Part shown: positions 1 through 7,524 of the stretch, one piece after another | Numbering within the stretch: position 1 is the first letter of the stretch | How the letters are laid out: each line of letters starts with the position of its first letter | Assembly (NCBI GenBank): GCA_016722445.1 | Contig: JADKIZ010000041.1 | Coordinates: 1-64,000, forward strand | Source: Flavobacteriales bacterium | GTDB lineage: Bacteria > Bacteroidota > Bacteroidia > Flavobacteriales_D > Sanyastnellaceae | Direction: 5' to 3' | Length of the DNA stretch: 64,000 nt | Made by a program: the position numbers and the translations under genes | Notes under the pieces: model-generated | The model's database searches: none | The model's input: the letters and a program-made list of their open reading frames with translations, nothing else | Told to the model about the DNA's origin: nothing

Positions 1-248
1 GGCCCCAGAAATACATCGTCCTCGCAAATGACTCCGGTGTAAATGGATACATTGTTCTGAACTTTGACATTATTCCCCAAGATCACTCCGGGAGAAATCA
101 CCACATTCTGTCCAACATTACATCTTTCACCGATCACGGTATTGGGCATGATATGACTAAAATGCCAGATTTTACTGCCAGCGCCTATACTGCAGCCATC
201 GTCGATGACCGCTGTTGGATGGCTATAAAAATTGGTTCTTTCTTCCAA
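1..248 (-). CDS. Hexapeptide-repeat N-acetyltransferase, WlbB/WbpD-like (N-terminal part)
   Basis: The N-terminal part of a left-handed beta-helix acyltransferase; the rest lies beyond the left edge. From the TTG at 246-248 the frame reads MEERTNFYSHPTAVIDDG and continues with hexapeptide turns (CSIGAGS, TVIGERCNVGQNVVISPG, VILGNNVKVQNNVSIYTG). This opening resembles UDP-2-acetamido-3-amino-2,3-dideoxyglucuronate N-acetyltransferases, which acetylate a sugar nucleotide for lipopolysaccharide or capsule synthesis in the cytoplasm. The gene starts 2 bases after the reconstructed stop of the upstream UDP-glucuronate decarboxylase, so the two are probably co-transcribed. No ATG is available in this frame, so the TTG start is a best guess. 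The exact substrate cannot be judged from this fragment; another sugar O- or N-acetyltransferase is possible. Confidence 0.72.
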   Translation of the reverse strand, partial: MEERTNFYSHPTAVIDDGCSIGAGSKIWHFSHIMPNTVIGERCNVGQNVVISPGVILGNNVKVQNNVSIYTGVICEDDVFLG

Positions 249-250
249 AA

Positions 251-1236
251 TCAACGATTGTATTTCGCAAAGTCTTTATGCTCCACCTTATTCAATTCAT
301 CCTTTGAAAGTGATTTGAAATAATCATACGTGATTTTCAATCCCCTTCGCTGCGGTGAACTTTTGGCTCCCAACCCAATAGCGTGCGCGCCAAAGTAATG
401 TCTGGCTGACGCTGTTTCGGATCGTCCTGTGGTAAATCCTTATAAATGACCTTTTGTGATGTGCCAGTGAGTTTGATGATTTCTTCAGCGAAATCACGGA
501 TGGTAATCTCATCTGGATTACCGATGTTAACGGGGCCGGAATAGTCGCTGTGAAGGAGTCGGTAGATGCCTTCTACCAAATCATCTACATAACAGAATGA
601 CCTCGTCTGTGATCCATCACCGAAAATGGTGAGGTCTTCTCCTCGAAGAGCCTGTCCGATGAATGCAGGTAAAACACGACCGTCATTCAGCCTCATGCGT
701 GGGCCGTATGTGTTAAAAATGCGAACAATCCTTGTTTCTAATCCATGAAAAGTGTGGTAAGCCATCGTCATCGCTTCCTGAAAGCGTTTCGCTTCATCAT
801 AAACTCCACGTGGACCGACAGGGTTAACATTGCCCCAATAACTTTCCTTTTGTGGGTGAACCGTTGGATCACCATAAACCTCACTCGTACTTGCGATCAG
901 TACACGAGCCTTCTTTTCACGGGCAAGTCCGAGACAATTGTGGATACCCAATGAACCAACTTTTAAAGTCTGAATGGGAATTTTCAAATAGTCAATTGGA
1001 CTTGCTGGCGATGCAAAATGAAGGATATAATCCAACTTCCCTGGCACGTGGATGAAACGTGACACATCATGATGATAGAACTCAAAATGAGGGTGAGGGA
1101 AGAGGTGCTCAATATTTTTCAGGTCTCCGGTAATCAGATTGTCCATTCCGACAACTTGAAAGCCTTCTTTGATGAAACGATCACATAGATGTGACCCTAG
1201 AAATCCGGCTGCACCGGTGATGAGGATTCTTTTCAT
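251..1236 (-). CDS. UDP-glucuronate decarboxylase (UDP-xylose synthase type SDR), frameshifted near its 3' end
   Basis: An extended short-chain dehydrogenase that converts UDP-glucuronate to UDP-xylose, using NAD+ in the cytoplasm, for surface polysaccharide. The Rossmann glycine motif TGAAGFLGSHL is at residues 7-17. The active site is STSEVYG (about 116-122) with Tyr146 and Lys150 in YDEAK. The family hallmark YWGNVNPVGPRGVYDEAKR is complete. The uninterrupted frame stops at 337, giving 299 residues and ending GWEPKVHRSEGD. One extra base in the C-run at 342-345 restores a normal C-terminus (GLKITYDYFKSLSKDELNK and onwards) with a stop at 251-253. I take the span to 251 as the real gene and the break as a lost base. 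The acetyltransferase follows at once. dTDP-glucose dehydratase is less likely because of the hallmark motif. Confidence 0.88.
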
Positions 1237-1360
1237 ATGCTGCTTTAGAGATAGCGGGGCGAATTTAGCTTAAACCCAGACTGTATGCATGTTGACAGGG
1301 AAGTTTATCCTTTGGAAATGCTGCTGGAGCAAAGTGTGACGAGAACTCTAATTTCGCGGC

Positions 1361-2446
1361 ATGAGAACTGTCATCTTTTTGGTCTTCATGGCATCATTGT
1401 TTTCTTGCATCAATCCAAGTACGCAAAATGCGTCGGAAGCAATGGTGATCAGCATTGAAAAACCAGTCTATGCGACCGGTTTTGAATTGCACCACCTTTC
1501 TGACAGCAGCACGAAAATCATCATTTATAATCCTGACCGAAAAGATGAAATTCTTCAGACAATCATCTGGAAACCGCGTAAAGCGCAGAAAGTGGCCTGT
1601 CTTTCCACCACGCATATTTCTTTCTTGGATAAGCTCGGTTGTCTTGCTCAGGTAAAAGGAGTTGGCTTTTCAGAATTGATTAAAAACAAACACGCCGCAG
1701 TAGCCATTCAGAATGGCCAAATCCAAAACATTTCAAAGGGTTATGAAACGAATGATGAGGTGGTGTTTAGTATTATGCCTGATTTGTTTTTTATCTATCC
1801 TTTCGGAGGTGAAGATCCACGACGTTTTTTAGAAAAAGGAATAGGGTGCGTTCAGATTGCTGAATACACCGAAAAGCACCCGCTGGGACGCAGTGAATGG
1901 ATCAAAGTTTTCGGCGTTTTTATGCATGAGAAACAAATGGCCGACAGTATATTCAACGATATTAAAAGTGAATACGAAGCATTGGCTGAAAAAGTGAAGA
2001 ATTCCAGTCCTTCGCGCCCTACCGTTTTCTTCGGATCGTATGACGCTGGACATTGGTTTGCGCCTCCTTCCAATAGTTTCGCCGCACAGTTCATTCGCGA
2101 TGCTGGAGGAAACTACCTTTTTGAAGGCGATACAGCAACAGCGAATATCATCATTCCCGATGAGGAGTTTATTCTAAAAGGAAAGGAAATTGATTTTTGG
2201 GGAAAACTCCTAACTTCAGATGGAAGCGTCGGACCGAACGATTTTACCATGTCCGAATCGCGGTTTGCGCAAGTGAGGGCCGTGCAATCGGGAGGATTGT
2301 TTTATTGCAATACAACTGAATCGGATTATCACGGAGATGCTTTACTCGAGCCACAAAAAATGCTCGCAGATTTAATTGGAATTTTTCATGGGGATCAATT
2401 TCCAATTGGTGAGCCTGTTTATTTCAGGCGTGTTATGTCGAACTAG
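1361..2446 (+). CDS. Periplasmic-binding lipoprotein of an ABC transporter (iron-chelate or cobalamin type)
   Basis: A 361-residue protein of the BtuF/FepB class (Peripla_BP_2). It has a lipoprotein signal ending LFSC, so the mature protein would be tethered by lipid at Cys16. The central part shows the typical two-lobe pattern: KVACLSTTHISFLDKLGCL (where the ligand lobe begins), VKGVGFSEL, a helical linker, then TVFFGSYDAGHWFAPPSNSFAAQFIRDAGG. Such proteins bind ferric chelates or vitamin B12 and hand them to a BtuC/FecD-type permease. No permease or ATPase gene is next to it, so the partner is elsewhere and the ligand is not determined. It is transcribed divergently from the UDP-glucuronate decarboxylase, with 124 bases between them. 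The sequence TAATTTCG at 1349-1356, just before the ATG, resembles a -7 box. Confidence 0.75.
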   Translation: MRTVIFLVFMASLFSCINPSTQNASEAMVISIEKPVYATGFELHHLSDSSTKIIIYNPDRKDEILQTIIWKPRKAQKVACLSTTHISFLDKLGCLAQVKGVGFSELIKNKHAAVAIQNGQIQNISKGYETNDEVVFSIMPDLFFIYPFGGEDPRRFLEKGIGCVQIAEYTEKHPLGRSEWIKVFGVFMHEKQMADSIFNDIKSEYEALAEKVKNSSPSRPTVFFGSYDAGHWFAPPSNSFAAQFIRDAGGNYLFEGDTATANIIIPDEEFILKGKEIDFWGKLLTSDGSVGPNDFTMSESRFAQVRAVQSGGLFYCNTTESDYHGDALLEPQKMLADLIGIFHGDQFPIGEPVYFRRVMSN

Positions 2447-2490
2447 CTTTGTTTTTCTCGTTGACCTGTTTTCATCATTCTCATTCTTTC

Positions 2491-3147
2491 TCAAGACTTA
2501 ATCCTGAACACCAATCCCAGATTCACATCGACACCACTAACTGTAAGCTTTCCGATAAAATTACTGATGTTTTGGAGGTTGCCATCTAGTTGGTATTCCT
2601 TCAGATCAAAGTTGTGTTTATCGTAGCCAATATTGAAATTCACACCAATTGGTCCGTTGTATATATAGGCAATACCACCGATATTGAACCTGTAGCCTGG
2701 TCCGCGCCATTCGGTTTCCTGACCGAGTCCACTGGCGAAATCATTGATGGTGAGATTGCCGGAATTGAATCCTGCTCCGAGGTAAACGCGCCCTTTTTCT
2801 GCTGTAACGAGCGAAACCTCTGCACCAATTCCAATGATGGAAAAATGATTGGATTTTCCAGAATTATCTGTGGTATCACTGTAGAGATAACTGCCAAACT
2901 TCATATCAATCCCGGCATTGAAGCGGTCTGAAACTTCATATCGCAACTCTACAGGTATGTGGAAAGTGGCAGCGCCATCCTTCTCGATAGATTGAATATC
3001 TGTTCCGAGAAAATGATATTGGAATTCGCTCGTAGACTCATACACAGCAAGTCCAATTCCGGCGCGAATCTGGAATTCATTGGTCCTCTGAGCCTGGGAG
3101 TAGGAACTGAGGATGACGAAAAGCGAACAAAAGATCAATTTATTCAT
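2491..3147 (-). CDS. Outer-membrane beta-barrel protein (OmpA/OmpW-like size)
   Basis: A protein of 218 residues with a clear Sec signal (MNKLIFCSLFVILSSYSQAQ, cleaved after AQ). The mature part is an alternating polar/hydrophobic pattern rich in Gly, Tyr and Phe, with about eight candidate strands. It ends in a strand finishing LGLVFRIKS, as expected for a small outer-membrane barrel. Phrases such as IPVELRYEVSDRFNAGIDMKFG and KGRVYLGAGFNSG are typical of Bacteroidetes porin-family or outer-membrane beta-barrel domains. The specific role is unknown. It lies downstream of the small protein gene at 3224, but the intervening terminator suggests its own transcription. Confidence 0.72.
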   Translation of the reverse strand: MNKLIFCSLFVILSSYSQAQRTNEFQIRAGIGLAVYESTSEFQYHFLGTDIQSIEKDGAATFHIPVELRYEVSDRFNAGIDMKFGSYLYSDTTDNSGKSNHFSIIGIGAEVSLVTAEKGRVYLGAGFNSGNLTINDFASGLGQETEWRGPGYRFNIGGIAYIYNGPIGVNFNIGYDKHNFDLKEYQLDGNLQNISNFIGKLTVSGVDVNLGLVFRIKS

Positions 3148-3169
3148 TGCGGTATAGTTTGGTCAAATG

Positions 3170-3202
3170 AAAATAAAAACCCTGTCCTTTAAGAACAGGG
3201 TT
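3170..3202 (-). terminator. Rho-independent terminator downstream of the 3224 gene
   Basis: A perfect 8-bp stem (3178-3185 with 3195-3202) with a 9-base loop. On the minus strand the stem is followed by TTTTTATTTT, a good U-tract. It ends the transcript of the small gene at 3224-3421. Confidence 0.8.
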
Positions 3203-3223
3203 CAGGATTGTTTATCACAAACC

Positions 3224-3421
3224 TTAGTTCAATACAAGAGTGAGCGTTTTCAGCTTGCTGCTCTTACGGATGCTCAAGGCTTTGCTATATGCCAAGAGGT
3301 TTTTCACCGAGCGCTCGCAGGGCTCCATCTCTGCTGTGCCATTTTGAGGCGTAAACTCTTTCACCATCTCTTCTTCCTTTTGTGTAAAATCCAATAAATT
3401 CTGAAGTGTAAAATCTGTCAT
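3224..3421 (-). CDS. Small conserved Bacteroidetes protein, function unknown
   Basis: A 65-residue protein starting MTDFTLQNLLDFTQKEEEM and ending with a charged, hydrophobic C-terminus (NLLAYSKALSIRKSSKLKT, then LTLVLN). Small proteins with this ending (a helix NLLAYSKAL and a final strand LVLN) recur in Bacteroidetes genomes as unannotated genes. No signal peptide or membrane segment is visible. I chose the internal ATG at 3421 because the 35 codons upstream are not protein-like and family members begin this close to the helix. The gene has its own downstream terminator and appears monocistronic. No function can be proposed. Confidence 0.6.
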   Translation of the reverse strand: MTDFTLQNLLDFTQKEEEMVKEFTPQNGTAEMEPCERSVKNLLAYSKALSIRKSSKLKTLTLVLN

Positions 3422-3581
3422 CGGCAGTTTTTTGTTGTTATGTGGGGTGAACGCACGGGTTATTGGTTTATTGTGCAGGCCCAACACAAAATGTTCCTGT
3501 AAGAATGGCTTGGCCAAACACAACAATGATCTGTTTTGATTTTCATCCGGAAATTGCTTTCGTGTTCTCTTGTTGCGCCAA

Positions 3582-3648
3582 AAGCTTAAAATGAAGAAGA
3601 CTTTTCTGAGCGACTATTACTCAGAAAAGTCTTCTTCATTTTAGGCTT
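3582..3648 (-). terminator. Very long hairpin downstream of the delta-60 protein gene
   Basis: Arms 3587-3610 and 3620-3643 are perfect 24-base inverted repeats around a 9-base loop. Pairing continues outwards to 3582/3648 with one G-T pair, for about 29 bp in all. It lies 38 bases after the stop of the gene ending at 3686, and the minus strand reads CATTTTAAGCTTTT at its distal side. A terminator or 3'-end stabiliser is the simplest reading; the stem is unusually long and perfect for that. Confidence 0.6.
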
Positions 3649-3685
3649 GAAGAGGAAGAATAGAATGCAATAGCACGAATTGGGA

Positions 3686-6600
3686 TTAATGCTCTATCAC
3701 CAAGTTCATGATAACATGTTTATCACCCGTTCTCATTTTGAGTACATAACTACCGGCTGATAATCCTGTCAGTTCAACCGTCTGATTGCCCCTGTTCAGT
3801 TTTTCATTTCTGACCAAATGACCAATCATATCGTATAAATAGAATTCTGTTTGATCCGCCAACACGAGGTTGAGTCGGTCATTGGCTGGATTTGGATAAA
3901 CGGATATGCCAGATGCATTGAATTCACCCACTGAGACATCTGTTACTTCGATACACGAGCTCATTTTTTCACAGCCATCACGATTTACTATCAAGGCATA
4001 GGTACCAGTCTGTGTTGGTTGATAGCTGTTATCGGTGGCTCCATCAATTGGGATCAATGGGTCTCCACACAATACCCATTGATAGCTATCGCCAGAAGCG
4101 TTAGAATTAAGGGTGAAATTATTATAACTGACATTGACCGTGAACGTTGGAACGACTGCCACATAAAATTCAATCTCGGCAGGACAGATACCTGCAATGT
4201 CATAGATGAAGAAGTCGCCAGGTGTTGAGATGTTCAGATTGGTAATTTCAAATTGAGTCGGTACAGTGGTATGACTGCTGTGATAGTACCCCACGTTTTC
4301 AGTGAGGTTTTGGCCGGTGATTTCCGGCAATTCAACCGTGAAGCATCCGAAAATGGAATCCGGCAATGGATCAATCATCGGGGTATTGTAAATGGTCACG
4401 TCAATTGGTAGTTCTGACTCACCACAAGCGTTGACATCTCTCAACCAAACAACCTGACTTTCATTCACAGTCCAGGATGGAAGTGGAGATCCATTGTTTT
4501 CAATGCTATCATCATAATAATCAATGTTTGCTGTGAGATCATAACCAACTGGCAATGGCATTTCAAATTCATCACAACCTACAAATGCAGTGTCAACTTG
4601 CATCACTGGTATGTCACACGATTTTAATCTGGCGAGGTTAGACACACCGACGGAATCAATCCATTGGTAATAACCACCCACCATGATATCACCGCTCGCT
4701 AATAATTCTATGGCATAGCCATCATTTTCTAAACCCACACCGATATAGAAAGAAGGATCATACGATCCTTCCTCCAGTAAACGAACCACACCTGATGATC
4801 CAACATTCCCAAATTGCGAGCTGAAGGTTCCAGCTACGATGAGTTTCTTATTATCCATCAAATAGAGTTCTTTGGGAGAAGATGAATAAAGGACAGGATG
4901 GTATGTAGTATCCACCGAACCATTCGCATTCATACGCAGCACATAAGCATTGGGTGCTCCAAATGCTTCGATATATCCGCAGACATATATTTTGCCATTG
5001 TCGTGATCGACCACAACATCATTGACATCATGCATGGAGAAGGTCAAATTGTTTTCGAAAGTGGATGAGTAAACACCACTTGAGGAAAGTTTACACAAGC
5101 CATATACGTTGTCACTTTCAACCGTGTTGAAATCCCCACCACAAATAATATTACCCACTGCATCCAGCGCCATGCTAAGAATGGAGCCCCCACCTACATA
5201 CAACCCCACAGCGAAGGTGGCATCTTTGGTACCGTCGGTGTTCAATCGGACAATTTTTGGGCATGGTTGATTCGCATATTCACTGAATCCACCGCTCACG
5301 AGAATTTTGCCGGTTTGAAGCAAAAGGATGTCATCCGGTGCACCATTGAAACCATCATTCACATTGAAGGTTGGATCCCAAGCTCCGTCTGCTTCGAGTC
5401 TGGCAATATATCCGGTAACTTCACCTTCAATCCACAGAAAATCTCCGACTATCAGGATTTTGCCATCCGGTTGCACTACGAAATCAGTAACAGCGCCATC
5501 GAAATCGGCATGCTGAAATGTTTCATCCACTGTTCCATCAGGATGAAGTCGCACCAATGAACCGGTTACCACGCCATCGTATCCTTCAAATTCGCCTGAA
5601 ACGAGTAATTTACCATCCGCCAATTCTTTGATGCAATACACCAACGATGACGGTCCATATTGCCTGTGAAAATCATTGGAAACATTTCCATCAGGCTGCA
5701 ACCTGAGCAAGTCATCGCGCAACCAGCCATGGTATTCAGAGATCGCACCTGCCACCGTCATTGAACCATCATCATGAACGATAAGACCTGTAATGGCTGA
5801 AGCATCCATGGTGGTCGAGTGCGAGAAGGTTTCATCTAAACTGCCGTCTGCATTCAATCGGATCACTCCTGCGTAAGCAGGAGAGTATAATCCAAATAAT
5901 CCAGCGATAACAATTTTTCCGTCGGGATCAACAGCCATTATGGATGAGTCTTCAAAACTGTTGAGTGGTGTGATGAAATCTGGCACCACTACACCGCTTG
6001 GGTCAAATTTTACGATTTGATTGTAGTAGGAATTACCATCAGTGTAGCTGAATGATCCATGCACAACGATACTACCATCTGGAAGGACCAGGATGTCTAA
6101 GACTTCTCCGTCGAACGCTGGGTAAGCGTAGGTGGAACTGATGGTTCCATCCTCATTGAGCGCCACAAAACGGGAAACCGCAGTGCCGTTGTACATCGTG
6201 AATTGACCTCCTAGCAAAAGAGTCCCGTCTGGCAATTGGTTCAACGCTAAAATCGAAAAGTTTACACTCGTACCCGCATCAAATGTTGTATCCAACGTAC
6301 CGTCTGGATGAAGGATGGCCAACTTCGATCTCGATTGACCATCGTATTGCGAAAAATTACCGTAAATGAGAATTCTTCCGTCGTTCAGTAAGTGCATTTT
6401 TAAAATCGCTCCATTCGCTCCGGTTAAGGGTTGGAATGTAGGATCCACATTTCCGAACTCATCAATGCGAATGATGTTCTGTGCGACAGTATTGTAATTG
6501 ATGTTTCCACAAACCAGTATTTTACCATCTGGTTGTAGAAGTATATCAAATAGACTGCTCGAAATGAATTCAGTGTTTTGAAGCAGCGGCGAATAATCAC

Positions 6601-6838
6601 CATTGACATCGATACGCGCGATCCTCATCGCATCCTGCATTTGGTATCCCGTAAAATTGCCGACTGCAACGAAATCTCCATCGGGCAATTCGATGATGCC
6701 TTTGATATCGCCATTGTTAAAACCACTCCCTTTAAACCATCCTATGTCATCGGGATTAAAAGTTTGATCGACTTCGCCGGTTTGGGCAATAGCTGTAAAT
6801 GAGACGAAAAGCAGAATGAGGTGTAAAAGGTTACGCAT
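3686..6838 (-). CDS. T9SS-exported delta-60 repeat protein
   Basis: A secreted protein of 1,050 residues. A signal peptide (MRNLLHLILLFVSFTAIAQ) is followed by about 14 delta-60 repeats over residues 25-760. Each has the pattern LLPDGKILVGGxF...RLNxDGxxDxTF, and together they should fold as beta-propeller-like blades. Next comes a linker region with Ig-like segments (about 770-960). The type A T9SS sorting domain is last: SVYPNPANDRLNLVL, then LYDMIGHLVRNE, then LSAGSYVLKM. The protein should cross the outer membrane by T9SS and lose the sorting domain. The repeats have no known enzymatic activity. It is last in a minus-strand series after the genes at 7525 and 6890, with 51 bases between it and the latter. 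Confidence 0.9.
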   Translation of the reverse strand: MRNLLHLILLFVSFTAIAQTGEVDQTFNPDDIGWFKGSGFNNGDIKGIIELPDGDFVAVGNFTGYQMQDAMRIARIDVNGDYSPLLQNTEFISSSLFDILLQPDGKILVCGNINYNTVAQNIIRIDEFGNVDPTFQPLTGANGAILKMHLLNDGRILIYGNFSQYDGQSRSKLAILHPDGTLDTTFDAGTSVNFSILALNQLPDGTLLLGGQFTMYNGTAVSRFVALNEDGTISSTYAYPAFDGEVLDILVLPDGSIVVHGSFSYTDGNSYYNQIVKFDPSGVVVPDFITPLNSFEDSSIMAVDPDGKIVIAGLFGLYSPAYAGVIRLNADGSLDETFSHSTTMDASAITGLIVHDDGSMTVAGAISEYHGWLRDDLLRLQPDGNVSNDFHRQYGPSSLVYCIKELADGKLLVSGEFEGYDGVVTGSLVRLHPDGTVDETFQHADFDGAVTDFVVQPDGKILIVGDFLWIEGEVTGYIARLEADGAWDPTFNVNDGFNGAPDDILLLQTGKILVSGGFSEYANQPCPKIVRLNTDGTKDATFAVGLYVGGGSILSMALDAVGNIICGGDFNTVESDNVYGLCKLSSSGVYSSTFENNLTFSMHDVNDVVVDHDNGKIYVCGYIEAFGAPNAYVLRMNANGSVDTTYHPVLYSSSPKELYLMDNKKLIVAGTFSSQFGNVGSSGVVRLLEEGSYDPSFYIGVGLENDGYAIELLASGDIMVGGYYQWIDSVGVSNLARLKSCDIPVMQVDTAFVGCDEFEMPLPVGYDLTANIDYYDDSIENNGSPLPSWTVNESQVVWLRDVNACGESELPIDVTIYNTPMIDPLPDSIFGCFTVELPEITGQNLTENVGYYHSSHTTVPTQFEITNLNISTPGDFFIYDIAGICPAEIEFYVAVVPTFTVNVSYNNFTLNSNASGDSYQWVLCGDPLIPIDGATDNSYQPTQTGTYALIVNRDGCEKMSSCIEVTDVSVGEFNASGISVYPNPANDRLNLVLADQTEFYLYDMIGHLVRNEKLNRGNQTVELTGLSAGSYVLKMRTGDKHVIMNLVIEH

Positions 6839-6889
6839 GGTCTGATTGTAATTGGGTTTAAAAATAATGTGCGATGGATTTATTCGTCT

Positions 6890-7507
6890 TCATTTTTTGT
6901 TGTTCCGGTAAATAGCTGTATTCCGTCCATTATTCGATCCACCGCCCAATAACGCAAATCCGGTAGAGCAGATAGTATGATCTACCACGAGGTCATTGCC
7001 CATTTTTCCCAAACGGGCTCTTTCAAAACGGTGAACGTAGAATACAGGGAAAAACGGAATGAACAGGATTTTTGGTCGTACATAGAAATACCCATCTCTG
7101 AATTTGCCTCTGATGTATTTAGTGTAAATCAAACTATCATTCTGATAAAGACTAACTGTCGCTTTTTTTTGTGATGTGAATGTCAATTCAACTGATTTCT
7201 CTTCATATTCATGCCAGTCGTTATGAGAGAAAAACAATCGTCTTGCAAGACTTCTTTCATTGGGTAGTGATGCCGGTTTAGGATATTGTCTGATATGACC
7301 AAATACGGTGTCTTGTGCATCGCAATAGCGACCATTGAGTTTTGCAAAGTCGCTTTTTTCGAGTGGTTCAACTGCGATAGTTTCCGGACTCAGATTACTC
7401 AGCGTTTGACAACCAACGGACATTGTAGCGCAAATTAGAATCAACAAATATTGGTAGGCTGTTGTAATCTGTCCTCTGCGCATTTGCATTCGATTTTCTT
7501 TTGTCAA
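6890..7507 (-). CDS. Predicted lipoprotein, function unknown
   Basis: A protein of 205 residues with an N-terminal hydrophobic segment ending in a lipobox-like MSVGC (Cys33), so probably lipid-anchored. The start may be Met7 or Met9 rather than Met1, giving a more typical signal. The mature part has a mixed pattern: a segment with LNGRYCDAQDTVFGH, then a beta-rich half (VELTFTSQKKATVSLYQND, FRDGYFYVRPKILFIPFF). I do not recognise a family. It starts 17 bases after the stop of the T9SS protein gene at 7525 and precedes the delta-60 gene, so it is likely co-transcribed with both. Confidence 0.6.
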   Translation of the reverse strand: MTKENRMQMRRGQITTAYQYLLILICATMSVGCQTLSNLSPETIAVEPLEKSDFAKLNGRYCDAQDTVFGHIRQYPKPASLPNERSLARRLFFSHNDWHEYEEKSVELTFTSQKKATVSLYQNDSLIYTKYIRGKFRDGYFYVRPKILFIPFFPVFYVHRFERARLGKMGNDLVVDHTICSTGFALLGGGSNNGRNTAIYRNNKK

Positions 7508-7524
7508 AGAAATAGCTATGTGCC

